Notes under the pieces: model-generated
Database searches by the model: none
Told to the model about the DNA's origin: nothing
Seen by the model: the letters and a program-made list of their open reading frames with translations, nothing else
Translations under genes and position numbers: made by a program
Shown: in pieces, positions 1 through 11,848 of the stretch
How positions within the stretch are numbered: the first letter of the stretch is position 1
Layout of the letters: each line of letters begins with the position of its first letter
Assembly: GCA_001465935.1 (NCBI GenBank)
Contig: LNKV01000002.1
Span: forward strand, 930,001 to 994,000
Source: Clarireedia homoeocarpa
Taxonomy: Eukaryota > Ascomycota > Leotiomycetes > Helotiales > Rutstroemiaceae
DNA length: 64,000 nt
Reading direction: 5' to 3'

Positions 1-696
1 CGACCCGAAGGCTATATGAGTGGTGCATGAAACTCGTGTCTAATCATCGCAACATGAAGAAACCTTTCCAAAGAAATTGGTTGACTAACCTGAGGTTCTA
101 ATTCATTGAGAGCCTCGATAGCATCTTGTATGCTACCCAAATGAATAGAGTGCTGAATTGCCTGCCGAGCTCTCACTGATTCCTCTGCCTGTTGTGGCTT
201 GAGGTTCGCTTCTTTCGAGAACTTTGCAGCAGCAGATGGATATCCTTCCGTGGTAAGGTAATCGAGTATTAGCGCATTGATGTCACTATCGAGCACAGAA
301 AGGTTAGCTATACCCCATGTTCAATTATTTCATGCCGCGCCGGCAGATGCATTGCAAACAAATGGCAGTAGATCAGGTAAACAACTAAATTTTTTCTCCG
401 CATGCTTAATTTTTAGGAGAGATTCCCAGTTGATGAAAGTCATCATGTAAAGATCTGCCAAGCTTTGACGCCTAAAAACCATGCGACGGCATCGATAATA
501 ACGACGTAGAATGGGGATGTGATAAGGAATAGCTTACCTTTTTTGTGGTTTCACATCTTCAACGCGCTTCTCGAAAGGGTGTCGGGAAGGAGTTGCGGTG
601 GAAGCTGTTGAAGAAGTCTTCAATTGAGTTAGCTATGAGCACCAATGGACTTGCTTTGATAGTGGGCTGACTGAGGGGTTGGAGGGTGCATACCAT
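1..696 (-). CDS. GID8: GID8-like LisH/CTLH subunit of the GID/CTLH ubiquitin ligase (partial)
   Basis: This is the N-terminal part of a LisH-CTLH protein of the Gid8/TWA1 type, a core scaffold of the GID/CTLH E3 ligase that in yeast degrades gluconeogenic enzymes. Inferred exons are 696-694 (ATG only), 617-538 and 285-90. The joined protein has a Ser/Thr-rich leader, then RHPFEKRVEDVKPQK, then the LisH helix pair around DINALILDYLTTEGYPSAAA and the start of CTLH up to NELEPQ. A good donor (GTTAGT) follows at 89, and the next exon must lie mostly or wholly outside the window, because what follows here does not read as the expected CTLH continuation. The single-codon first exon is the weakest part; acceptors at 633 or 618 both keep frame. 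The gene is divergent from URK1. Confidence 0.8.
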
Positions 697-1207
697 CCTT
701 ACAACATCCGGTTCTATGTATACTCCATAAAGGTTGAATATAATCGCAGTGAGGCTGGAGTGACCAGCACCGATGCCGATATTATGGCTTGAGGATTTGA
801 AGGATGAAGAAAAATAAAAGAGATGATGAAGAAAGAGTTGAAGGAAAACTGTGCAATCGACTAAGTTGAAGCTTTGATCAGATTTTTCGACTCTTAGCAA
901 GCCCTAGTGCAGTACGAGCTTAGTGTGGCTGCTGCAGCCGAAAACCCACTTGCTATCGATCACATGATTGGTTGAACTAACCTTGAAAAGGACTGCGCAG
1001 GTGTCTGCCACGGTAGACACGACTAGTAGCCGTGCAGGTGAGGATGGGGACAAGCTAGGAAGTAACAATTCATCCCCGCGTAGCTTCAGACTTGCGCTTT
1101 TGCTGTAAATATCATTATTCCAGATGGATCTTTGAGCGTCGGGAAGCATCAGCAAGTAGCAGTTGAACTTCAAGAAACAGAGACATCACAAGTCTGCGCC
1201 TGATAAG
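697..1207. promoter_or_regulatory. Divergent promoter region between GID8 and URK1
   Basis: About 510 bp separates the two start codons, so it should carry both promoters. Two reverse-strand open frames (559-900 and 904-1173) show no recognisable protein and are treated as noise. No distinct TATA element was picked out. Confidence 0.4.
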
Positions 1208-2985
1208 ATGGCTGATTCCGTAGAGGATAGGGCGCATTACTCGCCTCCATGGGCCGGTGTCAGTATCATTGGTATAGCAGGGAGTTCTGGTTCAGGAAAG
1301 TCAACATTATCCCATGCCATCGTTTCTCAGATGAATCTACCATGGGTTTGCATTCTCAGCATGGTAATTCCTATATTATTCCTCACGAGACCTAGTCGTT
1401 GACTGCAAAAAGGATTCTTTTTACAAAACTTTGGATGCAGAAGGGTCACGGCTTGCCTTTCTAAATGAGTACGATTTCGATTCCCCTAATGCTATAGATT
1501 TCGACGTGCTGGTCGATAGGTTGAGGGATCTCAAGGCTGGGTAGGTGGAAGATGCTCCTAGTACAGTTTTCAATACAGTAGTCTTCTGTATTTTCTGTTG
1601 GCCCCTCCTGCCCCTGCGACCCTTTTCATGTCGTTGATCTCTTCATATAGAAAGAGAGCGGAGATTCCTATTTACTCATTCGAAAAGCACACCCGTCAGA
1701 AGGCAACCACATCAATTTATTCTCCTCACGTCCTTGTTCTGGAAGGCATCTTTGCATTGTACGACCCACGAGTCCTTGAATTGTTGGATATGAAGGTTTG
1801 ACCACTTTGATGGGAGATGGATCGAGGCTATATTAACTTTCAGTAGATATTTTGTGAAGCAGATGCAGATACCTGCTTGTCCCGAAGAAGTATACTACCT
1901 CTCAGGAAGCCATTTGCTCTGAATTCTTCACTTAGCTAACCCTAACCACTAGTTCTTAGAGACGTTGAAGAAAGAGGCAGAGATATTGAGGGTGTTATCA
2001 AACAATGGTTTGGGTTTGTAAAACCAAATTTCGAGCGCTACGTCGAACCACAGAGGAAGGTTGCTGGTAAGAGTATCTAAAGGCGCACAAATTCTGCAAT
2101 CATAGCTGAAGTAAATACTAGATATCATCGTTCCACGAGGAGTCGAGAACCGAGTTGCCATATGTAAGGATCACTCCAGCAACGTTATCCTCCTTTTCTA
2201 CTCACGCCGTGCTAGCTATGGTTATACAATATATCCAACGCATATTGAAGGAGAAATCTACTAAACACCGTGCAGCCCTGAAGAAATTGGGTATCGGTGC
2301 CGAAGATGAACCTCTATCAAAGGGAGTTCTCATTCTTGATCACACTCCACAATTCAGAGGAATGAATACTATCATCCAAGATATTGCTACATCAGCGGAA
2401 GAGTTCATCTTTTACTTCGACCGATTGGCTACTTTATTAGTTGAGCAGTAAGTCATTTCTACTCTAGGATAGAAAAGTTGCCTGCAGCTCACAATTCACA
2501 GCGCAATGAACAATATTTACTTCAAGGAAATGACTGTAGAGACTCCAGTCGGGAATAAGTATAATGGTTTGATTGCAACTGGAGAAGTTAGTGCAGTTGT
2601 GGTTCTTCGTGCCGGAGCTGCTCTCGAAACTGGATTGAAGAGAGTTATTCCAGACTGCCGAACCGGCCGTCTACTCATTCAATCCAACGTTCGCACGGGG
2701 GAACCGGAGCTTCACTTTCTGAAGTTACCAGACGACATCGACAAACACGATAGTGTGCTATTACTTGATCCGCAAATGTCAAGTGGAGGCGCTGCACTTA
2801 TGTCTGTTCAGATATTGGTGGATCATGGAGTCCCACAAGAGAAAATCGTATTTGTGACATATACTGCAGGGAAGATGGGGTTGAATAGGCTCACCAAAGT
2901 TTTCCCTGATGTTAGAGTGGTGGTTTGTACAATTGTTCAGGATTTCGAGGAGAGGTGGGTTGAGAAGAAGTATTTTAGATGTTGA
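1208..2985 (+). CDS. URK1: Uridine/cytidine kinase with C-terminal UPRT-like domain
   Basis: The enzyme phosphorylates uridine and cytidine to UMP and CMP in pyrimidine salvage. Eight exons (1208-1363, 1413-1540, 1651-1795, 1847-1889, 1953-2066, 2122-2163, 2216-2447, 2502-2985) join to 447 codons. Walker A is GSSGSGKST at residues 25-33. Kinase motifs follow: DSFY, YDFDSPNAIDFD, IPIYSFEKHTRQ, VLVLEGIFALYD, and ILRDVEERGRDIEGVIKQW in the lid. From about residue 220 a uracil-phosphoribosyltransferase-like domain follows (VVLRAGAALE, LLLDPQMSSGG). The PRPP loop reads DPQMSSGG where active UPRTs have DPMLATGG, and the usual C-terminal PGLGDFGDR segment is absent, so this half is probably regulatory or inactive. 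The start at 1208 was chosen because the upstream in-frame residues look like leader and are not conserved-looking. Exons 4 and 6 are only 43 and 42 nt. Confidence 0.93.
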
Positions 2986-3706
2986 TGAAATTTATAAAGA
3001 TCTTTACAGACTTAAAATTCATTAAAAAAAAGGATCGAAGGAGTCAGCCGCGATCTAATTGCAGCCTCCAGTCTTAATGTTTGGATTGTGTTGAGATATT
3101 GAGTGCTATACGTCGTCAGGCAAGACCTGAAGCAAGTCCAACTGCAGAGTAAGCTTGTGATACGTTTCACACTCGTCACAATTGGTTATGACAAAATATC
3201 CCGGGGTAACCATCGTGCCAATCAACACAATTACCTGCACTTTGAATGCAATGTCCCACAAGGATCGAAAACCCTTGGAATATCAGTCTTAGCTCGTTTG
3301 TCGAGCTGAGCATGCCTTAAAGCCGATTTTAGTTTTTCCCCACACCCAACCTACACGACGGTACTGCAAGCTCGGATATGCATAGCAACGTCCGCTAATT
3401 TTCCAAAAAGAGCATTCCTTCCAGATTGAGAACATTTACTCCATACAAAGTACGGAGATTGTTCAGAGAGATCAAGTAATTGAGACGACAAGCAGAATGC
3501 TTGCATAAAGGCCGATATGCCTTATATATAAGAAATCAAATACATTTTGTAGCACGATAACGAGTATAAAGCCTACAATTCGTCTCGTTTCTTCGTGATC
3601 TTCACTTCTTCCCACAGTCTTAACTTCTCACACTACCTCCTTTCTAGTGAAGTACCGCTACCCATCAAACCACCAAGGCAAACCAAACCAACTCCCATTC
3701 CCCAAG
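2986..3706. other. Intergenic region between URK1 and the isochorismatase gene
   Basis: No credible gene. A 68-codon frame at 3103-3309 begins on a non-ATG codon and has no recognisable motif. The last 200 bp carry TATA-like motifs and a pyrimidine-rich leader for the downstream gene. Confidence 0.5.
3523..3570 (+). promoter_or_regulatory. TATA-like elements upstream of the isochorismatase gene
   Basis: A TATATATAAG run begins near 3523 and a second TATAAA lies at 3565-3570, about 140-180 bp before the ATG at 3707. CT-rich sequence (3577-3645) follows, as is common around fungal transcription starts. Assignment rests on position and sequence only. Confidence 0.4.
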
Positions 3707-4456
3707 ATGTCCCGCACAACTAAAACCGCCATCCTCCTCATTGACCCCTACAACGATTTTCTACACCCCAAGGGAAAAGCCAATTACATGCTAGCGGCCT
3801 CTATTGCTGACACCGACACCATCACTCATCTCCAAGACATGGTTAAAATCGCCCGCGCCAACAATCTCCCTATCTACTACGGCTTGCATCAACAACATCG
3901 TCTTGGATTCTTGCAGGGCTGGACTCATCCTACCAAGATGCAGGAGAGTCAAAAGGAGAGTAAAGTGTTCGAGGAGGGGACATGGGGAGTTGAGATTTAT
4001 GAGGGTTTGGAGCCGGATGTGCAGAAGGGGGATGTGGTTGTTAGTAAACACTGGTCTTCGAGGTACGCATGTTTGCTATTTTGAATCTGCTCTGGATTTC
4101 AGGGAAGAAATATGCTGATATACTTTACTGTAGCTCCTTCCAGAATACAGACCTAGACCTACAATTGAGGCAGAGAGATATCACACATCTTGTGATTGCT
4201 GGATTGACGGCCAATACTTGTATGGAGTCGACGGCAAGATATGCTTATGAGTTGTATGTTCTTCTCTGCTTTTCTGCTTTTCCATAGATGAATAGACACT
4301 AAATGCAGCCGTAGGGGATACCACATAACTTTGCTCAAGGATGCAACTGCTGGATTTAACACCGAGCAAAAAGATGTAGCTACCGAGCTTATTTGGCCGT
4401 TATTTGCAAATAACGTGTTTACTGTCGATGAATGGAAAAAGAGCCTGGAGATGTAG
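3707..4456 (+). CDS. Isochorismatase-like cysteine hydrolase
   Basis: Three exons (3707-4062, 4134-4253, 4309-4456) give 207 residues, the usual size for this family. The fold signature is clear: TAILLIDPYNDFLHPKG near the N-terminus supplies the catalytic Asp, a lysine in the VVVSKHWSS segment fits the second position, and THLVIAGLTANTCMESTARY contains the nucleophilic Cys. Members hydrolyse C-N or enol-ether bonds in substrates such as nicotinamide, N-carbamoyl compounds or isochorismate; the substrate cannot be told from sequence. Its stop codon lies only 84 bp from the convergent Zn-cluster regulator's stop, and an amidase, PQ-loop protein and A-T-R reductase follow, so it may act in the same small-molecule pathway. 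No signal peptide is visible. Confidence 0.88.
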
Positions 4457-4540
4457 GTAAAAAAGAAAAGAAAGAATGCTCATGAACATCGGCGATTATG
4501 AGAATCAATTGATGAAATATTTCCCGTAGCGAATTTCGAA

Positions 4541-5796
4541 TTAATTTGCGTTTATAATGATTTGGGAGCTTTCCCTAGGACAGTTCATCGTAAACATCTC
4601 TTCCCTCTGGGCCTCTTGCTTGATGCCGTGAAATTCTGCGAACAGTCCATAATGCCAATCAGGTTTCCAAGGACCATAGCAGACTTCTAGCCAGTTCTTT
4701 ACCATCCCCCTCATACCTAGTTTATCAATTCCACCTCTCAGAATTATCATTTGGTGAATTCCTGCGAGATGCGTTTCATATTCTCTCGCATTTCCACCTC
4801 CCACCTGTCTCTGATGTCAGACGATCCTATTCAGGTTGATTGCACTGACTATAGATTTACTTACATTGAAGTATAGCAGGATCAGAACAACGATCAGCAT
4901 TTGATCCGCGATACCTTCATCGGGAATGTTCAACCTCTCATTTGCCAGACGCATTGTCTCGATTTTGTACCACAGCAGTATCTGTTTATCCATTGGCTGA
5001 ATACGATCGAGATGGACGACCGCGCTCAAAAGTAGGGCATAAAACAGCGGTGGATGATGTAACGCAAATGGCAACCAGGAGTAAGCTGGAGTATTGGGGA
5101 GCTGTCCATCATCACAATGGCTCAACCAAGGGGCTAACTTTCGGAGAACTAATAAATGTTAGCCAATTATGGTTTGTATTCGCTGAGGAAATTGCTTACA
5201 ATATTCGATTAGTATGGGCCTATGAATTGGCTCTCCACTCTTTTCTGGTAGGGCTGAAAAGGGATCGAAACCTCCCACTTGGTGCCATGGGTTAAGACCG
5301 AAAGTAGTGCTATCTTCTAGCAAAGGCCAAGAACTGAACATGTGCATATCGTCTGTCCAGCGTAGCGTGTCTGAAATCTGCATGCTATTCCCGGTCACTA
5401 TGCAAGCTTCATTGTAGGTAAATAGAGGTGTGGAAAGCTGCAAATCGTCAACCGACTGGATACTAAGCAGGACTTCTTCCCCAGTAAGAATCCGCCGCAT
5501 ACGCGCATCTTTGGTATTCTTGTTTTCGAAAGGAGATTGCCGTTGCCTTCTGTTTGGTGATAAGATTATGGGTATCTTCCATACATATTCTCGGGCTTGA
5601 CCACTTACAATGGCTTCTCGAATACACACTTATGCGGGACCCCTCGTTCCAGACAATCGTTACACGGAGACTTCCTGTTACATTTCTGTTTCCTCCTGTG
5701 GCATTCGGTACAGGATGATAAAGTACGGATCCGACTTCTCTTGGTGCGAATAGGCACTTGCGATATTTTGGATATTTTGGATATATTGGGATTCAT
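4541..5796 (-). CDS. Zn(II)2Cys6 transcription factor
   Basis: Four exons on the reverse strand (5796-5609, 5549-5200, 5133-4865, 4804-4541) give 356 residues. The N-terminal binuclear zinc cluster is complete, from CTECHRRKQKC to CNDCLERGVPHKC at about residues 29-57, after a short basic segment. The rest reads as the C-terminal half of a fungal-specific regulator: an alpha-helical stretch with ALHHPPLFYALLLSAVVHL, then ETHLAGIHQMIILRGGIDKL, typical of the Fungal_trans_2 type. It is a likely DNA-binding nuclear regulator, perhaps of the neighbouring metabolic genes, but no target site was identified. Its N-terminus contains a short NISKISKISQ repeat encoded by 9-bp DNA repeats at about 5760-5790. 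Confidence 0.85.
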
Positions 5797-6665
5797 GATT
5801 GCAACCGATTCAACTGAGGCTGGGCTGAACAGACGGTGAAGGAATAGACTATGTAGCTACAAGGACCACTATATACTCTCACAGAAAGCCCCAACGGAAA
5901 TGAAATACTGAAGGCAAACAGCTTATCAAACATCAATTTGTTGCGATGGTATATGGTGGTAGCCAGAAGATGCTCCAAAGTGCTTACAAACGTAGCAATG
6001 CTTTGGTAAGTATCTATCAGAACCTTGTCTGCGGCAGGACCTCAATGCAAGAGACACACTAAAATCGGCGTTTATGCAGCTCAGCCAGGTACAGCAGGGG
6101 GCCGCATGCAACAGGAAAAGCCTCCAAATAGCCACGGTGTACCCCAAACCAGCTTTCGTGGGGTTCCTTGTCGCTCCCGGAGGACTAGCAGTGTTGACAT
6201 GCGTTGGGGTCGTGCTCCTTAACTAAGCTCGGAATACACGATTGCTTTGCACACCGCTGCGAAATCATCGCTTTACAAACGTGCTCTCTTCATTGTTGTT
6301 GCTGTCTTTTGACAAATGACGGTGAATACGGACCAAGGAGGAGAGTAGAAGGATCTACAGGACATTTAGAAACCGGATCTGTGCGGCCGCTTCCGAAACT
6401 CTACTGCGATCGGCAACTGCCCTGCCGACCAGTCACACGTCCGTAATCCTTGTAAGTAAATAGGTTGGTTGTTCTAAGCTACCCGTATACAGCAGCCTCC
6501 ATCTCTTGACGCATCGTTTCTCCTTATCTGCATGATTTGATTTATATATTTCATGTGCCAATTGGTTGATGAAACCATCACGGCATCAACACTCTTCCAA
6601 GCTTTCGTCTAGACATCCGCCGATAACAATTGTCGGCCATCCAAAGTACGCTCAAGCTGCCCATC
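5797..6665. other. Intergenic region between Zn-cluster regulator and PQ-loop gene
   Basis: This is the divergent promoter space of the regulator and the PQ-loop protein. Several short frames (5793-5978, 5926-6147, 6025-6222, 6204-6446) overlap on both strands without recognisable content. I see no gene. Confidence 0.45.
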
Positions 6666-7806
6666 ATGGATGCTTGGAGCTCCATCCTTTCTAGTCGTTG
6701 CGAAAAGCTTCAGGCGCCCAGCTATCTGAACCTCGCAATATCGATGTAAGAAACCACCAAGACTCAAGCTTCATTGACTACTGATGAGATGATGCTGACT
6801 TGTCTATCGATGAAGCTTCATCCTTCTAGGAATCCTCGTTTCATACCTTCCTCAACACTACCGAATCATCAGTCGCGGAACCTCAGAAGGCATCTCACCC
6901 TTCTTCATTCTTCTGGGAACAACATCGGGGACCTGCGCGTTTGCAAATATACTGGTGCTTCCTGCTTCTCGAGCAGATGTTGCCTGCTGCAAGACTGTCA
7001 GTACCTTTGAGTGTGCAGCCGGTCTACTAGGAATCGCACAGGTTGGAGTGCAATGGTTCTGTTTCAGTATAATGTATGCAACGCGACGAATCCGCGCAGC
7101 AAAACTTGGGTGCTGACTTCTCCTTTCACGCAGATTACTCTTGTTTCTTGTCTTCTTCCCGAGATCTCCTGTTCTTCCTACGCTTGACAACAACAAACAA
7201 CACACTTGGCGCACCGCTATTACGGTGGCATTCGTTTGTCTATTACACGGACTCGTTACAGTCATAATCAGTGCCGCATTGGCATATTCCCATCCCAATC
7301 AACTCGGAACATGGGCCAATACATTGGGTATTATGGCTACAGTCCTAGCGGCAATTCAATATATTCCTCAGATATGGATGACATACAATCTTGGTCATGT
7401 TGGAAGTTTGAGTATACCAATGATGTTGATCCAGACTCCTGGAAGCTTTGTATGGTCCGCAAGCCTAGCAGCTAGGCTGGGAGCTGAAGGGTGGAGTACA
7501 TGGGGTGTTTTCTTGGTGACAGGGTGTTTGCAGGGATGCCTGTTGGTGATGGGCATATGCTTTGAAGTAAAGGCTAGAAGAGAGAGCAAGAATGGCGGCG
7601 CTACACCTGTAAGCTGCACTACTCACGTTACAATCCAAAAGCAGTACGCTAACAATATGCAGACAAATGGACGGTGCATTGTAGGATACATCCCTGGCGC
7701 AAGAGAACATGACACAGATGATGAAGGCGGAACAACAGTTGAGAACACTCCATTACTTTCGGACTCTCGACCACCAAGGAATCCGCAAACCCCAGCAACT
7801 AGCTAG
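6666..7806 (+). CDS. PQ-loop repeat membrane protein (putative transporter)
   Basis: Exons 6666-6745, 6816-7073 and 7134-7806 join to 336 codons. Two PQ-loop motifs are visible: GILVSYLPQHYRIISRGTSE near the N-terminus and AAIQYIPQIWMTYNLGHVGS in the second half. Each sits in a bundle of hydrophobic helices, about seven in total, as in the cystinosin/Ypq/SWEET-like fold. Such proteins move amino acids, sugars or other small solutes across vacuolar or other membranes; the substrate is unknown. The acidic C-terminal tail is soluble. A further canonical intron, 7609-7662 (GTAAGC to CAG, 54 nt, in frame, no stop), probably exists and would shorten the protein to 318 residues. It lies between a regulator and an amidase and could supply transport for that group. 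Confidence 0.82.
7609..7662 (+). other. Probable 54-nt stop-free intron in the PQ-loop gene
   Basis: The stretch opens with GTAAGC, has GCTAAC as a branch-point-like site about 12 nt before its end, and closes with ATGCAG. Its length is a multiple of three and contains no stop, so both spliced and retained forms stay in frame. Confidence 0.6.
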
Positions 7807-8375
7807 ACGGTAAACTGTCAATACAAGATCATGGTGTATATCATCCTAGTGCAGTTGAAAGATATATTATTAGGGCAGCTCATACATTTTGATGGCTCTG
7901 CAAAATCCTTTATGGGTTTTCACATAATGGATCGAAGGACCTCAAACTGTTTCAAGTAGCTTCTTTTCCTCAACCTACAGCTCTAGAAGTTTCGTCAACG
8001 ACTAAACCAAGGTCAGACATGGGTTTTATCTCTATCTGTACGAAGTACGACGGCGGATTATTTCCGCGATGGAATTTTTATCGTTAGAGTATGGACTAGC
8101 CAACCCCGCATACACGATAAGGAATAACTACCTATCTATCTTGCTATTCCTTACAAGCGGATGCCTCGATGTGAAGTCCCTTATGGTTTGTCATTGATAC
8201 GCCAATACGCCATGGTGACATGGTGAGTGTTGTTGACTTAGTTCCTTCGGAGGACCATGTCCTCTCTAAAGCCTTTCTTATAAATCTCATTGCTTTCCCC
8301 TCCTCTCCCCCGCACTTTCGTAAGTAAAACTCTTACATATAATTTTCGTAAAGTAACACAACAATTGGAGCAATC
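7807..8375. other. Intergenic region upstream of the amidase gene
   Basis: No gene seen. TATAAA at 8279-8284 followed by a long CT tract (8292-8317) suggests the amidase core promoter about 60-95 bp before its ATG. Confidence 0.5.
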
Positions 8376-10322
8376 ATGACCTGGGAAGAAAAGGCAAAGG
8401 ACAAGAAGGCAAGAATCGATGCCAGTATTCCATCAGAATGGCGTATAAAGGATCAACCCACCGAAGTATCCGTCATGGACTATCCACGGAAAAGCGGCAT
8501 CATGACCGATGAGGAGTTATCCATTACAGAATCCTCTGCTACCGATCTTGTAGCGAAACTGGCCAAAGGCGAATTGACTTCTGTTGCTGTCACTACAGCC
8601 TTCTGTAAGAGAGCTGCGTTGGCTCATCAACTTGTGAGCATATCTTTTTGGTCGTCTGGTCATGGATGCATTTCTAACGTGTTCGGAAGGTCAATTGCGC
8701 GCTTGAATTCTTCCCGGAAATCGCTCTGAAGCGTGCAAAGGAATTGGATGAGCGTTTTGCAAAGACAGGAAAGACTGTTGGGCCTCTTCACGGACTTCCG
8801 ATCTCATTGAAAGATCAATTCCGTATCAAGGTGATTCCTCCATGTAAAGCAATGTACATATGGGATCTGATCGAAACAGGGCCTCGAAACCTCCATGGGT
8901 TATGTATCATGGATAGGTAAATATGACGAAGACGACTCTGTTCTTGTGGCGCTTCTATACAAAGCCGGGGCAGTTTTCTATATCAAAACTAGTGTCCCTC
9001 AAAGTTTAATGTGCTGTGAGACGCTTAACAATATCATCGGGCGGACTGTTAATCCGCGTAATAAGAATTGGTCTTGTGGTGGCTCTTCAGGAGGTGAAGG
9101 GGCGAATGTGGGATTTAGAGGAGGAATTATCGGAGTTGGAACGGATATTGGTGGCTCCATTCGTGTTCCTTCTGCTTTCAATTTCTTGTATGGTCTTCGT
9201 CCAAGTCATGGCCGTCTACCTTATGGGAAAATGGCAAATAGTATGGAGGGCCAAGAGACAGTGCATAGTGTTTGTGGTCCTTTGACACATTCAGTGGCTG
9301 GTAAGCGCCTGACTTCTTTTCTAGTGATTCTTTATTAACTAGTCAGATATGCGGCTATTTGTGAAATCAGTGTTGGCTGAAGAGCCATGGAAGTATGACT
9401 CTAAAGTTATTCCGATGGCATGGAGACAAGCAGAAGCAGATACGGTCAGGTCCAAGCTGTCGTCTAGTAGCCTCACCATTGGGTATTTTGATTGTGATGG
9501 AGTTGTGAGTGAACCCCGAGGTATTCCATTACCACCTGCTAACTTAAATAGGTCCTTCCACACCCACCAATCACTCGTGGTGTCCAAACCGTTGTTGATG
9601 CTCTCAAGAAGAACGGCCATGATGTTTTCTCATGGGAGCCATACAAGCATGGCTATGCGGTGGATTTAGTTTATGGTATTTATGTTTCAGACGGAACAAC
9701 GGTAGGTAACATTCCTCATGCTGCAAATCTGCGATATACTACTAATATCTTTGAAAGGATATCACCAACGAATTAAAAAACTCTGGCGAACCAACCATCC
9801 CAAACATAACCAACCTCATCAATCCCGACTCCACCAAGATCGACATCAACCAACTTTGGGATGTCCACTTGAAGAAGTGGGCATATCAATGCGAATATCT
9901 AGAACAATTCCGACTGGCAGAGGAAAAGCTCGGGAAGGAAATTGATGCTATAGTTATGCCTATCACACCAACTGCTGCCATTCGACACAATCAATTCAAA
10001 TATTATGGCTATGCAACTGCAATCAACCTTCTTGACTTCACCAGTGTAGTTGTACCGGTTACTTTCGCGGATAAAGAGAAGGATAGGAAGCGAGAAGGGT
10101 ATTCTCCGTTGAATGATATGGATAAGATGGTGCAGGATGAATGTAAGTGATCCCATAAATGAGTACGTGCCGCTGAAGACTGACGCCGGTATAGATGATC
10201 CTGAAGCCTACCATGGAGCTCCCGTTGCCGTGCAGGTAGTAGGACGAAGATTGACCGAGGAAAGAATCATGGAGATCGCTGAAGAGATTGGGAAACTGGT
10301 TGGAAATGAAATTACGCCATGA
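8376..10322 (+). CDS. Amidase signature family hydrolase (acetamidase-like)
   Basis: Seven exons (8376-8633, 8690-8830, 8880-9300, 9347-9504, 9552-9701, 9758-10142, 10195-10322) give 546 residues, the normal length for fungal general amidases. The Ser-cisSer-Lys triad is intact: Lys in GLPISLKDQF at about residue 127, cis-Ser in CGGSSGGEGA at about 203, and the nucleophile in GTDIGGSIRVPS at about 226. Such enzymes hydrolyse amides to the acid and ammonia; AmdS acts on acetamide and close relatives on aryl or fatty amides. The substrate here is unknown. The C-terminal segment YDPEAYHGAPVAVQVVGRR is the conserved end of this fungal clade. It lies between the PQ-loop protein and the A-T-R reductase, and its codon reading is clean across all junctions. 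Confidence 0.93.
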
Positions 10323-11848
10323 TTATTCTAGTATAGTATATACGCCGGGTTGAAGCCATTAAGATCTCTACAAGGACCTGCACTACTGTCTTCCTCTCTT
10401 CTTTCCCGTTCACTCAACCAAAGGTGATAGTAGTACCACATGCGTATTCCCACTTATGGTACTTGGTAGGAAGAGGAGAATTGCATTTATCATTGGTAAC
10501 AGCTAAAGAGGATGACCCATAATGTCCAGTGAAGAAGCTGGATAAGCAGCCAACTGTGAGACTGAAATAGGTATCCTGGTAGGCCATTCAGAGAACCTAT
10601 TCAAAATCGCAAGGACTGTGACGAACGGCTTCACATTATGTTGTGTTATTGTGGGTTGGCTTACCAAAACCCGGTGCACCAGTATCACAATGGTGATCCG
10701 GTACTCTGTGGGTTTCTTGGTAATGCTTGATTCTCATTGTGCTATGGACTCGAGGCTTCACTATATAGACTCTTGCTTCTGTACTAACTACGGGAATGGC
10801 TTCATGGTCAGCCCATTGTTTATCTCCTGTATTCTCTCCCGTAGCTTTATTGATTGAGTCCTCCCGTAGTCCATTCGTACCGACAGTTATGGTAATCAAC
10901 ACTGCAATAAATCTGTATCCTGTTTATCCAGCTTGGCTCTTGTGCATTGATAGTGCAAGACAATGCAAAATCCCCATGATAGGAAGGTGGTGATTGAGGA
11001 CTGATATGTTTTGGCACTCGCGAAAATGTGGCTTGTGTCTCGGGTCTCCAAGCTCGCTACAGTACTGTAAAGCCACATTGGTGCACCACAGATCACTTCG
11101 GATCTAACTCAACTCTAGTGGTTATTTCCCGCCGCAACGTTGCTACGGTACATGAAGACAAGATCTGCATAAATCAATGATATGAATGATCTAGAGATCT
11201 TGGGCTCGACATGGAGAAATAGGATCTCGGTCCGCATTTCCCATGTACTCTACTCATCGCCCTAGCCCGCGTCGAAGCAACCATGAGCACTCCCCTGGGG
11301 ATTTCCTTTGGCTGCGAACTTGCCCTTCCATCGCCCTCGATGTCCTGTTGTGCTCTCAGGATATCCTGCCTTCTTTTCACACATTTCCTACGGCCAAGGG
11401 GCAATCCGTTAGCCAATACTTGATATTCGATGAAAGCTGGACACGCTCACTATTTGAAGTATCAGCTACCTGCACCATCAGGTAGCATCTTCTAAGAGAT
11501 GCCTGTCTTGCTAGTGCAGAACCATGACGTTAGCCATTCCGCACCAATGACAACCCCCGTTGCTACAGTGTACCCTACAACGGATTCATACATCTTTCGA
11601 GCTGCTAGGTTCACGAACTTACAGATGAGGAGTCAGGAGTCATTGACTAAAGCAAACGGCAGTGGCGGAATGCAAGTCTTACTTGCCTCAGAAAGAGCAA
11701 GATATCACAATGCACTGGAGCTGAAGTAGCCCTTTCCAGGAAGTTACAATGTCTGCACATAAACATTCCAAATCTTCAGAACCTCATCCGACCATCATCA
11801 ATTTTGTAGTATACCAACATACATTGTGTATATTGTCAACCATCAAGT
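10323..11848. other. Gene-free 1.5-kb stretch before the A-T-R reductase
   Basis: Only short overlapping frames under 90 codons occur on either strand, none with a recognisable domain. No repeat or transposon end was spotted. It presumably includes the amidase 3' end and the promoter of the reductase gene. Confidence 0.45.

Noticed and set aside
559..1173. Two reverse-strand frames (113 and 89 codons) between GID8 and URK1
   Set aside because: They overlap the inferred first GID8 exons in another phase, and neither contains a domain.
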